Part shown: positions 9,240 through 19,277 of the stretch, piece after piece
Position numbering within the stretch: the stretch's first letter is position 1
How the letters are laid out: every line of letters starts with the position of its first letter
Source of the DNA: CBDCWA01 sp965223255
GTDB lineage: Bacteria; Pseudomonadota; Alphaproteobacteria; Rhizobiales; Hyphomicrobiaceae
Direction of reading: 5' to 3'
DNA: 64,000 nt
NCBI GenBank assembly: GCA_965223255.1
Contig: CBDCWA010000004.1
Span: 1,054,001 to 1,118,000, forward strand
Made by a program: the position numbers and the translations under genes
Notes under the pieces: generated by a model
The model's database searches: none
Told to the model about the DNA's origin: nothing
Seen by the model: the letters and a program-made list of their open reading frames with translations, nothing else

Positions 9240-10334
9240 TCACCCCATCTGGGCGACAACCAAATCAGCAAATTTCTTGACGGCATCAGGGCGCGCCAAC
9301 CGCTGGGCGGCCTCTGCAGCGGTACTGAGGACCTGCGGCTGCATCATCAGATACGATAAATACTCTGCCATACTCTGCGCTGATAGCTCGGCTTCATTGA
9401 TAAACCAACCGCCACCGGCATCGGCCAACCGAGTTGCATTGTAAAGTTGGTCGTTATCAACGGAATGCGACAGTGGCACCAAGATCGACGGCCGGCCAAG
9501 GACCGCCAATTCTGCAACCGTCGACGCCCCCGCCCGCGCCACAACCAAATGAGAACGGGCGATTATCTGAGGCAGATCCTCAAAAAAGCTATTCAAATTC
9601 GACGAAATCCCTAATGCATCGTAGGCAAGGCGCACACGATCCAGGTCTTCTGGCCGACACTGCTGCACGAGTCGCAATCGCTTTTTCAACTGATCATCCA
9701 ACAGGCCTAGCGCTTCCGGCATAAGATCAGAGAATAACCGGGCACCCTGACTTCCGCCGAACACGACAAGCGTAAACTCACCAATTGTGCTCGCAGGAAA
9801 ATAGTGGTGGCTTGAGGCACGGATCACATCATCGCGCACCGGATTTCCGACCAGGGTAATTTTGTCGCGCGCAACCTCTGGCACCAGTTCCACCTGTTGA
9901 AATGAGGTTGCAATAATATCAGCGCGCCGCGCCAACAATCGATTGGCACGCCCTAAGACGGCATTCTGTTCGTGCACGATCGTTGGCACACGACGCAAGG
10001 CAGCCGCAACCAGCGGTGCGAAACTTGGGTAACCACCAAACCCGACCACCACACTGGGACGTAACTCGCCCATCAAGCGATGCGCTTCGCGCAAGCCCGT
10101 AAGCATTGTGAAACCGGATTTTGCAAGATTGACCGGCGAACGTCCGGAGATAGTAGCCGCCGGCAATTTATAGGTGTTGCGGGCTGGAAAATCTTGTCCA
10201 TAAAGAAGCGCCCGCGAGTCTGTCATCAGATCAACATCAACGCCTCTGCGCGCCAATTCTTCGGCCAACGCATAGGCTGGAAACAAATGCCCACCGGTCC
10301 CACCGGCCGCCAAAACAACAGTCTTGTTCGTCAA
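9240..10334 (-). CDS. murG: UDP-GlcNAc:lipid I N-acetylglucosaminyltransferase
   Basis: MurG is the peripheral GT-B glycosyltransferase that converts lipid I to lipid II. The N-terminal loop AAGGTGGHLFPAYALAEEL, the SGRSP segment, GGYPSFAP, HEQN, and the donor-site ARAGASTVAEL are all conserved. The length is 364 aa. The start codon is TTG at 10334, lying in a TTGA overlap with the ftsW stop; no ATG is available before the GGTGG loop, so coupling with ftsW probably drives initiation. Confidence 0.95.
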   Translation of the reverse strand: MTNKTVVLAAGGTGGHLFPAYALAEELARRGVDVDLMTDSRALLYGQDFPARNTYKLPAATISGRSPVNLAKSGFTMLTGLREAHRLMGELRPSVVVGFGGYPSFAPLVAAALRRVPTIVHEQNAVLGRANRLLARRADIIATSFQQVELVPEVARDKITLVGNPVRDDVIRASSHHYFPASTIGEFTLVVFGGSQGARLFSDLMPEALGLLDDQLKKRLRLVQQCRPEDLDRVRLAYDALGISSNLNSFFEDLPQIIARSHLVVARAGASTVAELAVLGRPSILVPLSHSVDNDQLYNATRLADAGGGWFINEAELSAQSMAEYLSYLMMQPQVLSTAAEAAQRLARPDAVKKFADLVVAQMG

Positions 10335-11509
10335 CGGTCTTGCGTCCCCAGCGCGGTATGTTGAACGGTTGTCTCTCGCATCATCTGAGCATTGAATACG
10401 CCACGGGGATCGTCTCGCATCAGACCAAGTATCATGCCGAATGTCAGGCAGGTCGCGACCATTGACGAACCACCGGCTGAAATTAGCGGCAACGTCATCC
10501 CTTTTGCCGGCAACAGCCCGGCACTAACGCTCATATTGATGAATGCCTGCAATCCAATCAGCAGCGCCAGCCCCGCAACTGCAAATTTTTGAAACAGCAG
10601 CGGTGCCTTGATTGCCCACCAAAGGATCCTCACGATTATGATCATAAAGAGTGCAATGATTCCGAGACAGGCCAGCACACCATGCTCTTCTGCCACGACT
10701 GCAAAAATAAAATCCGTATGCGCATCCGGCAGCGTCGTCTTAATCGTCCCCTCGCCCGGACCACGTCCGAACAAGCCACCCTCGATAAAGGATCGATATG
10801 CCCGCTCCGTCTGTGAGTGCTCGATCAACGTGCCGGAGACAAACGCATCAACCCGCCATCGCACATGATCGAACGCCAGATATCCCACCACAGAGCCGCC
10901 AACGACAAGCGCTGAAAATCCAAGCATCCAGAAAATTGAAAAACCAGCCATCAGGAAAAGTGCGCCCCATACCGCCGTCACCAACAGCGCCTGGCCCATA
11001 TCCGGCTGCAATGCCATCAGCACCACCGTAATTGCGAAAAGTCCAATGGCAATTGGCAAGGCTGGCATATCGCGGCGCACCGCCTGCTCGGCAAACGCCC
11101 AAGCCGACAGGACGACAAAGGCCGGTTTTGCGAACTCCGAAGGCTGAAGTGAAAATCCGGCAAACCGGATCCAACGTTTGGCACCGTTGATTGCCTCTCC
11201 GAACAGCAGAAGCCCGATCATTGCAATCGCGGTTGCCAAAAACACCACCAGCGCCAAGCGCCGGATTTGTCGTACCGAAAGCAAAGATACCGTCGCCATG
11301 ACGCCAACGCCAAGCGCCGCGAACACGACCTGTCGCTCGACAAAATGAAACTGAGCCAATCCCTTACGAAGCGCCACCGGAGGGCTAGATGCCAGCAGCA
11401 ACACGAGCCCGACAACGATCAACACACCGACCAGCGCAAATACCAGTCTGTCGACAGTGAACCACCACTGCGCCAACAGACTTTGGTCGGCCCGTGAGAT
11501 CTGCATCAT
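10331..11509 (-). CDS. ftsW: lipid II polymerase of the division SEDS family
   Basis: FtsW is the SEDS-family peptidoglycan glycosyltransferase that works with FtsI at the septum. The 392 residues are mostly hydrophobic with about ten membrane helices. Conserved SEDS pieces are visible: AKRWIRFAGFSLQPSEFAKP, LQPDMGQALLV and the C-terminal LISAGGSSMVATCLTFGM. It begins ATGATG, the first ATG overlapping the murD stop. Confidence 0.95.
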   Translation of the reverse strand: MMQISRADQSLLAQWWFTVDRLVFALVGVLIVVGLVLLLASSPPVALRKGLAQFHFVERQVVFAALGVGVMATVSLLSVRQIRRLALVVFLATAIAMIGLLLFGEAINGAKRWIRFAGFSLQPSEFAKPAFVVLSAWAFAEQAVRRDMPALPIAIGLFAITVVLMALQPDMGQALLVTAVWGALFLMAGFSIFWMLGFSALVVGGSVVGYLAFDHVRWRVDAFVSGTLIEHSQTERAYRSFIEGGLFGRGPGEGTIKTTLPDAHTDFIFAVVAEEHGVLACLGIIALFMIIIVRILWWAIKAPLLFQKFAVAGLALLIGLQAFINMSVSAGLLPAKGMTLPLISAGGSSMVATCLTFGMILGLMRDDPRGVFNAQMMRETTVQHTALGTQDR

Positions 11510-12900
11510 GTCCCCTCAGCCTGCATCTCAATTCCGTCGATGCCTGCAACCAACGCCCGAAACACCTCTCCCCGTTCTTCGAAATTGTCAAACTGGTCGA
11601 ACGACGCACAAGCGGGCGACAATAATACCACCGGCGCCGGCCCCGCTGCCTCACCTACAGCATCACGGGCGGCTGTCGCGACGGCTTGGTCAAGGGTCGC
11701 CGAGATCTCATAAGCAACGACACCGTCAAGCACAGCAGCGAATTCCTGAGCTGCCTCGCCAATCAGATACGCCTTGGCAATCCGGCTGAAACAATGGGAA
11801 AGCGTTTCGATGCCACCCTCTTTCGCCAACCCGCCGGCAATCCAATAGATATCGCGATCGAACGAAAGAAGCGCCTTCTCGGTGCTGTCGGCATTGGTCG
11901 CCTTGGAATCATTGACAAAGGCCACCGCCCCCTTGCGACCAACTTGTTCCATTCGGTGGCGAAGCCCCGGAAAAGATTGCAATCCCGATTGCAATTCACC
12001 GTCACTTAGGCCGCAATGGCGCCCTGCAACAATTGCCGCCATGGCATTTTGGGCGTTATGCGCACCACGTAATGACACAATCCCATCCAGAGTGAATTCA
12101 CCGCCGTCAGCAAGTTGTATAGTTCGACCATCGAACACAACGTCCGCACCTGCAACCGCGGCGCAACTCATACCGATCACTTTGTGGTTCAACTGCAATT
12201 GGCGCCGATGAATGCCGGCCATAACCGGATCATCCATCGATAGAATTGCAAACTCGCTCGCTGTCACCAAGCGCTCCTTTACGCTTGCGTAATGTGCAAA
12301 CGTGCCATGGCGGTCGATATGGTCCGGTGTAAGATTAAGCAGTACACCGATCGTCGGGTCAATCGATGGCGCAAGATCGATTTGGTAGGAGCTTATTTCC
12401 AGAACAAAAATGGTCTCGGCCGCAGGTTCATCCAACTGCAGGACCGGCACCCCGATATTGCCACCCATTTGCACACGACGCCCGGCCTGCAAAAGCACAT
12501 GCGCGGTCAATGCTGTCGTCGTCGACTTTCCATTGGTCCCGGTAATGGCTATGACAGAGGTTGGCACGGACCAAGCCCGCCTGGCCCGGCAAAAAAGTTC
12601 GATATCACCGATAATCTCCACATTGGCAGCTCTCGCGAGCCCGACACTCCAATGCGGCTCAGGATGCGTCAACGGCACACCTGGCGCCAATACAAGTGCT
12701 TTAAACTGTCCCCAATCGACATCTGCGAGATCGGCGCATTCGATGCCTGCCGCGGTGGCCCTGTCGCGGGCGACAGCATTATCATCCCATCCGATGACAC
12801 GGGCCCCGCCCGCCATCAATGCTTCGGCCGTTTGAAGCCCAGAGCCACCGAGTCCGAACACCGCGACAGTTTGCGCGCCGAATGTCGAAATAGGAATCAT
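11506..12900 (-). CDS. murD: UDP-N-acetylmuramoyl-L-alanine--D-glutamate ligase
   Basis: MurD adds D-Glu to the stem peptide. The P-loop ITGTNGKSTTTAL, the FVLEISSYQID segment that places the carbamylated-lysine region, and NDSKATNADSTEKAL of the C-terminal domain are diagnostic. The length of 464 aa is normal. The stop overlaps the ftsW start. It follows mraY by 69 nt. Confidence 0.95.
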   Translation of the reverse strand: MIPISTFGAQTVAVFGLGGSGLQTAEALMAGGARVIGWDDNAVARDRATAAGIECADLADVDWGQFKALVLAPGVPLTHPEPHWSVGLARAANVEIIGDIELFCRARRAWSVPTSVIAITGTNGKSTTTALTAHVLLQAGRRVQMGGNIGVPVLQLDEPAAETIFVLEISSYQIDLAPSIDPTIGVLLNLTPDHIDRHGTFAHYASVKERLVTASEFAILSMDDPVMAGIHRRQLQLNHKVIGMSCAAVAGADVVFDGRTIQLADGGEFTLDGIVSLRGAHNAQNAMAAIVAGRHCGLSDGELQSGLQSFPGLRHRMEQVGRKGAVAFVNDSKATNADSTEKALLSFDRDIYWIAGGLAKEGGIETLSHCFSRIAKAYLIGEAAQEFAAVLDGVVAYEISATLDQAVATAARDAVGEAAGPAPVVLLSPACASFDQFDNFEERGEVFRALVAGIDGIEMQAEGT

Positions 12901-12969
12901 TCCGGGATTTTACACTGATAATGATGCAGCGGTACCGTTCGCACCAACAGTTTTCCAAAGCGCAGCGGA

Positions 12970-14052
12970 TTAGCGGAGTTTCAACGTGGTTAGGCCGGCC
13001 AGCGCCAAAACCACTGAAATGATCCAGAAACGGACGACAACGGTCGCTTCCTGCCACCCCTTTTGTTCAAAATGATGGTGCAGCGGTGCCATGCGGAACA
13101 CCCGTTTGCCCGTCAATTTGTAGGAGACAACCTGGATAATGACCGACAGTGTTTCAAGAACGAAAAGACCGCCGACAATCGCGAGCACAATTTCGTGCTT
13201 TGTCGCAACTGCAATCGCCCCCAGCGCCCCGCCAAGTGCCAAAGAGCCGGTATCACCCATAAAGATCATAGCCGGTGGCGCATTGAACCATAAGAACCCG
13301 AGCCCAGCACCAATTAACGCACCGCAAACGATCGCCAGTTCACCAGTACCGGGCACATAATTGATCTGCAAATAGTTGGCGAAGTCTACCCGCCCGGACA
13401 GATAGGCAATAAGCCCAAATGTCGCCGCCGCAAACATCACCGGAACGATCGCCAGACCATCGAGACCATCTGTAAGATTGACAGCATTGCCGGCCCCCGC
13501 GATCACCAGTACTCCGAGCAGAATGTAGAACGGTCCGAGATCGATCAGCAAATCCTTGAAGAAGGGCAACGTCAGCTTTCCTGCATGCTGTGGTGCCGCC
13601 AATTGCAGGACCATGTATGTCGCCGCAGCAGCGATCAGCAGTTCAAGCAGCAGCCGAAATCTGCTTGAGAAGCCGGACGACGTACGCTTTGTAACTTTGA
13701 GGTAGTCATCGTAAAAGCCAATCGCGCCGTAACTCAGCGTAACCCCGAGCACGATCCAGACATATATGTTCGACCAATTGGCCCAAAGCAGCACGGAGAC
13801 CAACATTGCCGATAGGATCATCAACCCGCCCATTGTCGGCGTACCGCGTTTGGCCAAATGCGATTGCGGACCATCTTCGCGGATCGGCTGGCCTTTGCCC
13901 TGTTTGATGCGCAGCGCTGAGATCATTGCCGGCCCAAACAAAAATGCAAACAGCAGTGCCGTCATAATGGCGCCGCCAGTTCGAACGGTAATGTAACGAA
14001 AGACATTCAAAGGACCGAAAATATCGCTGAATTGGACAAGCTCATAGAACAA
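12970..14052 (-). CDS. mraY: phospho-MurNAc-pentapeptide transferase
   Basis: MraY is the integral membrane enzyme that makes lipid I from UDP-MurNAc-pentapeptide and undecaprenyl phosphate. Family hallmarks are RIKQGKGQPIREDGPQSH, the Asp-rich GFYDDYLKV, NLTDGLDGLA and HHHFEQKGW. The frame stays open further upstream, but homology begins at FYELVQFSDIFGPLNVFRY. A TTG at 14052 preceded six nt upstream by a strong GGAGGGA site gives a 360-residue protein, exactly the usual length, so I take TTG as the start. Confidence 0.93.
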   Translation of the reverse strand: MFYELVQFSDIFGPLNVFRYITVRTGGAIMTALLFAFLFGPAMISALRIKQGKGQPIREDGPQSHLAKRGTPTMGGLMILSAMLVSVLLWANWSNIYVWIVLGVTLSYGAIGFYDDYLKVTKRTSSGFSSRFRLLLELLIAAAATYMVLQLAAPQHAGKLTLPFFKDLLIDLGPFYILLGVLVIAGAGNAVNLTDGLDGLAIVPVMFAAATFGLIAYLSGRVDFANYLQINYVPGTGELAIVCGALIGAGLGFLWFNAPPAMIFMGDTGSLALGGALGAIAVATKHEIVLAIVGGLFVLETLSVIIQVVSYKLTGKRVFRMAPLHHHFEQKGWQEATVVVRFWIISVVLALAGLTTLKLR

Positions 14053-14153
14053 TGACAATCCCTCCGAACGAGCGGCACACCTGCAACGGTGCATCCGTAT
14101 TTCAGTGGCCTGCGCCGCCACGCGACGCGCAATAGCTCAAGGATGCGCTTACT

Positions 14154-15575
14154 TTACTGCGCATCATCAGAGGATTGGAACCGACGCTTGATTCGCGTAA
14201 CGATTGGTGCCATCCGACTGCCAAGCGAACCCTTCACCATGACTGCATCCCCCAGCCTTAGCAGATCCAGTACCGCCCCTTCGATCCCAGCCGAGTCTTC
14301 GGCCCAATATCCCCGTTTACTTGGCTCTAAAGCATTATAGAGCAATTGCATATTCGGCCCGCATGCAAAGACCAGATCCACCCCCGCCTCGTCAATAGCT
14401 TCTTTTAGGCCGACATGCAGATATTGCGCCTGATCACCGAGTTCCAGCATGTCTCCCAGGACAGCTATACGCCTGCCGAAACGGTCCCTCGGTATCAGTG
14501 CCAGCGCCGCGAGCGCGGCCGACATCGATGCCGGATTGGCGTTATAGCTTTCATCGACCAGCAGGATCTCACCGTCTTTTGCAGCCAAGACCTGGCGCAC
14601 GCCCCGGCCATCCGGGATCTCAAACGCAGCAAGTGGCGCCAACACTTGCTCAAGCGGCAGGTCCAAAGACTGCAACGCCGCAGCCACCGCCAGCGAATTC
14701 ATGACAAGGTGCTGTCCTGGTGCACCAACCTGGTAGCTGATTTGTCGTCTGCCAAGCGCAGCAACCACCTTGCTCCCGTTCTCGCCCAAGACCCTATCGA
14801 CAACGCGCACATCTGCTGCCTCATGTGTGCCGAATGTCACAATCTGCAACCCTGCAGCTCTGGCATGCATCGAAAGACGGTTAAAATGCGCAGTGTCGTG
14901 ATTGAGCACAGCAATACCATCGCGCGGTAAGCCGGCAAATATTTCTGCCTTTTCATCACAGATTGCTGCTTCGGAAGCAAAATGCCCAATATGAACAGGG
15001 GCAATTGCCGTTATGATCGCAACATCAGGGCGCACCATCTGCGACAACGGCCGAATTTCCCCTGGATGATTCATGCCGATTTCAAAGATCCCATAGCGGC
15101 TAGCCTCAGGCATTCGCGCGAGCGTCAGTGGCACTCCCCAGTGATTGTTGAAAGACTTGGTCGCCGCATGTGTTGGCCCAACCGCACTCAAACATAGCCG
15201 CAGCATCTCTTTGGTTGTCGTTTTGCCGACACTGCCGGTGATCGCAACGATTTTGGCTTCTTCAGTCAGGCTTTGCCGTCGCGCCTGTCCGATAGCCTCA
15301 AGCGCCGATTGCACATCGTCGACGCGGATCAGCGGCTCTTCACCGCTTGCCGCCCTGTATCCACGCTCGACAAGTGCCGCTGCCGCGCCTGCCGCAAAGG
15401 CCGCTGGAACAAAATCATGTCCATCCCGCACATCCTTCAAAGCAACGAAGAGTTCGCCCGGCACCAACGATCGGCTATCAATCGACACCCCTGAAATAGA
15501 TTGCTTGGCAACACCATCACCCACGCCGCCCGACGCATCGACCAACGCCTGCCATTGCCATAGCGCCTCACTCAT
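14154..15575 (-). CDS. murF: UDP-MurNAc-tripeptide--D-alanyl-D-alanine ligase
   Basis: MurF adds D-Ala-D-Ala, the last cytoplasmic step on the stem peptide. The P-loop ITGSVGKTTTKEM, the GMNHPGEI segment and the C-terminal DESYNANPASMSAAL are present. The length is 473 aa. The ATG at 15575 overlaps a TGA belonging to the true murE reading frame, which helps locate the end of murE. Confidence 0.95.
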   Translation of the reverse strand: MSEALWQWQALVDASGGVGDGVAKQSISGVSIDSRSLVPGELFVALKDVRDGHDFVPAAFAAGAAAALVERGYRAASGEEPLIRVDDVQSALEAIGQARRQSLTEEAKIVAITGSVGKTTTKEMLRLCLSAVGPTHAATKSFNNHWGVPLTLARMPEASRYGIFEIGMNHPGEIRPLSQMVRPDVAIITAIAPVHIGHFASEAAICDEKAEIFAGLPRDGIAVLNHDTAHFNRLSMHARAAGLQIVTFGTHEAADVRVVDRVLGENGSKVVAALGRRQISYQVGAPGQHLVMNSLAVAAALQSLDLPLEQVLAPLAAFEIPDGRGVRQVLAAKDGEILLVDESYNANPASMSAALAALALIPRDRFGRRIAVLGDMLELGDQAQYLHVGLKEAIDEAGVDLVFACGPNMQLLYNALEPSKRGYWAEDSAGIEGAVLDLLRLGDAVMVKGSLGSRMAPIVTRIKRRFQSSDDAQ

Positions 15576-17036
15576 TGCCCAACATCCAATCCCATCGCAC
15601 GGCGCGCGGTAACATGATCCGAAAACGGCAAAACCTCATCGCCGACAATTTGTCCGGTTTCATGACCCTTACCCGCAATCAGCACAACATCGCCGGCTCT
15701 CGCCTCGCCAATTGCCAGCGGCAATGGCTTCACCTCGATCAGCAACATTGTCTGCATCTGGGGCACCGGCCAAGATTTCCTGACGAATTCTCGCCGGATC
15801 TTCGTGGCGCGGATTATCGTCCGTCACCACAACCTTTTCAGCACGTGCCGCCGCAATCCGCCCCATGATCGGCCGCTTGCCGCGATCGCGATCACCCCCA
15901 CAGCCAAACACACAAATCACCCGGCCGCTGGCGAACGGCCGCACCGCAGCCAAGGCCGCCTCTAACGCTTCGGGCTTGTGCGCGTAATCGACAATGACAA
16001 GCGCGCCGTCCTTTTCGCCAACGATATCGAGGCGCCCGACCACACCTTTCAGTCTGCCCAATGCCGCCGTAACGTGACCGACATCTTCGCCAACCGCAAT
16101 CGCCAATCCCGCCGCTGTCATGGCATTTTCAACCTGATAGCCACCGACCAAGGGTAGCGATACGTTGAATTTCCGCCCCTCAAATTCAATTGTGAGTCGC
16201 TGGCTGAAACCCTCGATCGACACCGCATCAAGCTTAAGCGTTTCACCCCTCAATCCGACAGTGATCAGCCTCTGTTTTCGCTCGCGCACGATGGCACACA
16301 CATCCGATGCGCGCGCACCATCCATATTGACGACAGCCGGCTTTCCCTCGTCCAGCAATTCCTGGAACAACCGCAGCTTTGCGGCAAAGTAATCATCAAG
16401 CGTCGCATGATAGTCGAGATGATCGCGACCGAAATTGGCGAACGCGGCAGCGCTCAGGGTGACGCCATCAAGGCGCCGTTGATCGAGTCCGTGAGATGAG
16501 GCTTCAAGCACCACATGGCTGATGCCCTCATCATGAAGCGTCTTTAGATCGCGATGCAGTGTCACCGGGTCGGGCGTCGTCAGCGAACCATAGGCACCAC
16601 CATCCGGTTTGACGATACCAATGGTGCCAATCGAGGCTGCCGCGCGACCAATGTGCACCAATATTTGACGGGTGAAGTCAGCGACGGATGTTTTACCGCT
16701 GGTCCCTGTAACAGCCATAATGCAGTTGGGCTGCAGCCTATAAAAACGCCCTGCCATTTGCGCCAGGAGCCGTCGCGGTTCAGGCACGCGGATAACCGCG
16801 GTGCGTGTATCCAGCGAGGTGTCAAGGCCGGCATCGCTCGCAGCCACGATCGCCATCGCCCCATTTTCGATCGCATGGCCAACAAATTTCGTGCCATCGG
16901 CGCGGGAACCCGAGATGGCAACGAACACCATCCCTGGTTTAACTTGCCGGCTATCACCAGTAATGCCAGTAACAAGCAATTCACGCGCAGACGCTGGACA
17001 TGCTGCATCATCACCGAGCAGCGCCGCGAGCTTCAT
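15572..17036 (-). CDS. murE: UDP-MurNAc-dipeptide ligase (meso-DAP type), frameshifted
   Basis: MurE adds the third residue of the stem peptide; the DNPRHED motif (DDNPRHEDPARIR) points to meso-diaminopimelate. The P-loop VTGTSGKTSVADF is intact. The start at 17036 (MKLAALLGDD) has an AAGGG site; upstream in-frame sequence is not homologous. Reading from there, the frame runs through DNVADRGEAIAA and then turns into nonsense. The true C-terminus (AIGEARAGDVVLIAGKGHE and on) lies in another frame and ends in a TGA overlapping murF. Removing one base at the GG (plus-strand CC, 15715-15716) restores a 487-residue MurE. In an essential gene this is either a sequencing error or a real lesion or recoding. 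Confidence 0.9.
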
Positions 17037-17241
17037 GCCCTTTTCAAGCGTCACGATTATTGGCTCCCATATCGGCCAGCCCGTGGGCATCTGTGCGCCG
17101 GGTCCAGCGGATGTGGCCCAAAAGGTAGCACACACCACCGACCCGGCGATCAATTGATGCTTGTCATATGGGCGGGCAGCGCCTGCGTCAATTGACGCCT
17201 GCCCGCTTGCCCCCAGGCGATCCCAGCTGCAATGGGCGCAA

Positions 17242-18930
17242 TTAGCGGTTTGGCAGAATACCGAGCTGTGGGGCAATACGGGCAACCAGCTTCGCCGTCA
17301 CCGGCGCAGCATTAAGACCAGCGGTTATCTTGTTGCGGCTGGCGGCAACGCCGCTTGGCTCAAACAATAGCACATAGGTCAGGTACTTTGGATTCGACAT
17401 CGGAAATGCCCCGAGGAAAGAAGAAATAACCTGCTTTTTCTGATAGCGACCCTCCTTTGCCTGCTCCGCTGTGCCAGTCTTGCCGCCGACTTCAAAACCC
17501 TTAGCCACAGCCCGCCGCCCGGTCCCGATTGGCAGCGTAACGTTCTGGCGCATAAGTTTTTGCATTGCCCGACTTGTTGACCGCTTCAGGACCCGGATCC
17601 GCTTCACCGAACTGCCCTTAGCGCGCTGCAACAAGGTCGGTTGAACCTTGAAGCCACCATTGACCAGAGCCGCGGCAGCTGCAGCAAATTGCAACGGCGC
17701 CAGCGCCAAACCGTGTCCGAAACCGCTCGTGGCAGTTTCCGCATCACCCCAGCGTTTGGGTAACCGGGCCAACGCTACCGGGCCCGCCTCGGTGACCACG
17801 GGCGAAGTCAAGCCAATCTTGTAGAAAAACGCCTTGATACGCTCGGGACCAATCTTCAATGCGATCCGCCCAACACCGACATTGGATGAGCGCAGAAAAA
17901 TGTCCCTGACGCTCATGCGTGGACCTACGGAGTAGAGATCCTTGATCTTGTAGCCGTCAACATCAAGCGGTCCGCGCACATCGACCATGTCGGCCAGCCG
18001 AAGATGGCGGCCGTCAAGTGCCATGGCGATCGTAAACGCCTTGACGACAGATCCCAGTTCATAGCGTCCAACCATCATACGATCGATACGCCCCGGGTCC
18101 TGCCCCTCCCGCGGCACGGCTGGTGCAACATCCGGCAATGAGGCCATCGCCGCGATCGCACCCGATCGAACATTGAGAACCACGCCAGCGGCCGCCCGCG
18201 CCTTATAGGTCGCAATCGCCAGCGCCAAATGCTCTTCCAGACCGTGCTGCACGCCGACATCGATCGTCAATCTTACTTGTCGCCGGAACCCGGCCTGGCC
18301 CGAGACCACCGCCTCGATGTCGCCGGCAGTATCGATAAACTTTTCCACCCCGCTAAGCCCCCGGTTATCGACGCTAACGCTGCCGAGCACATGACCGGCA
18401 AGCCGTCCGAGCGGATACGTCCGTTTCGGCTCCTTCTTGAGGGCGAGTCCCGGCACACCGAGATCATGGGCTCGCTGTGCAATGCGCGGTGTCAATCCAC
18501 GCTTGATCCACTCAAACTTGCGCGCTTTATCACCGAGTTTTTCGCGTAAAGTCTTGGCATTCAAATCTGGAAAAATGCTCAGCAAGGCTTCCGCGGCCAG
18601 GTCAGCATCGAGAATCTGCGAGGGATCGGCAATCACCGCATAACCGATGAGATCGGTTGCCAACAGACGGCCATTGCGATCGACAATGTCCGGGCGCGCA
18701 TAAGTCCGTGCAACCGGTGTGCTGGCCGCGAGCCTTGGCGCAGCGCGCTCGCCCGCGCGCATCAAACCGAGCCGAAGCAGCTGTAGCGAGAGGACTGAAA
18801 AGGCGACAACGATGCAAGCCAGCAGCAATAGCGCGCGCCCACGTGCACGAGCGTGCACACTTGTCTCCCGAAATGCTCTGTTAGCCGATGCCTGATCCAT
18901 ATCCGTTTCCAAGCAATCCGGTCCACGCAT
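17242..18930 (-). CDS. ftsI: penicillin-binding protein 3, septal transpeptidase
   Basis: FtsI is the class B PBP that cross-links septal peptidoglycan with FtsW. One N-terminal membrane helix (about 33-52, LLLLACIVVAFSVLSLQLL) precedes the dimerisation and transpeptidase domains. Active-site motifs are visible: the SxxK as GSVVK, the SSN motif in LRSSNVGVG, and the KTG motif in GGKTGTAEQA. The length is 562 aa. It starts 3 nt after the ftsL stop; an alternative start is Met11. Confidence 0.95.
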   Translation of the reverse strand: MRGPDCLETDMDQASANRAFRETSVHARARGRALLLLACIVVAFSVLSLQLLRLGLMRAGERAAPRLAASTPVARTYARPDIVDRNGRLLATDLIGYAVIADPSQILDADLAAEALLSIFPDLNAKTLREKLGDKARKFEWIKRGLTPRIAQRAHDLGVPGLALKKEPKRTYPLGRLAGHVLGSVSVDNRGLSGVEKFIDTAGDIEAVVSGQAGFRRQVRLTIDVGVQHGLEEHLALAIATYKARAAAGVVLNVRSGAIAAMASLPDVAPAVPREGQDPGRIDRMMVGRYELGSVVKAFTIAMALDGRHLRLADMVDVRGPLDVDGYKIKDLYSVGPRMSVRDIFLRSSNVGVGRIALKIGPERIKAFFYKIGLTSPVVTEAGPVALARLPKRWGDAETATSGFGHGLALAPLQFAAAAAALVNGGFKVQPTLLQRAKGSSVKRIRVLKRSTSRAMQKLMRQNVTLPIGTGRRAVAKGFEVGGKTGTAEQAKEGRYQKKQVISSFLGAFPMSNPKYLTYVLLFEPSGVAASRNKITAGLNAAPVTAKLVARIAPQLGILPNR

Positions 18931-18933
18931 CGA

Positions 18934-19230
18934 CTAGCGCTTTGACAAACCAATGAACTGCTTTTCCACTCCTCGCTCCGGTAATTGAGAAATTGTGGCC
19001 GGCCGCATACCATAACCGCGCGCCAATGCTTCGATACGGATAGGTCGCGCTAGGAAAGCCCGATCAGCCTTTAAAATCGCGATCTGTTCGCGCAGCGCCA
19101 TTTTTTCGCGTTCGAGCTTGCGGACATCGCCCTCTAGTCCACGGGTATTGGTGTTGACGACATAGAGACTGCCGGCAGCAAGCAACATCGCCAACACCGA
19201 CAGTGTCATAAGTGCCCGCAACATCACCAT
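18934..19230 (-). CDS. ftsL: cell division protein FtsL
   Basis: FtsL is a small bitopic divisome protein that pairs with FtsB and FtsQ. The frame is open further upstream inside rsmH, but the ATG at 19230 (MVMLRALMTLSVLAML) has a well-placed GGAG site and gives a typical 98-residue protein. It has one membrane helix at about 4-25, then a coiled coil with NTNTRGLEGDVRKLERE, then the conserved RIEALARGYGMRPAT segment. Confidence 0.9.
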   Translation of the reverse strand: MVMLRALMTLSVLAMLLAAGSLYVVNTNTRGLEGDVRKLEREKMALREQIAILKADRAFLARPIRIEALARGYGMRPATISQLPERGVEKQFIGLSKR

Positions 19231-19277
19231 CGCTCTCCTGACATGAGTGGGACTAACGGCCAACACCACGCTGTTTG

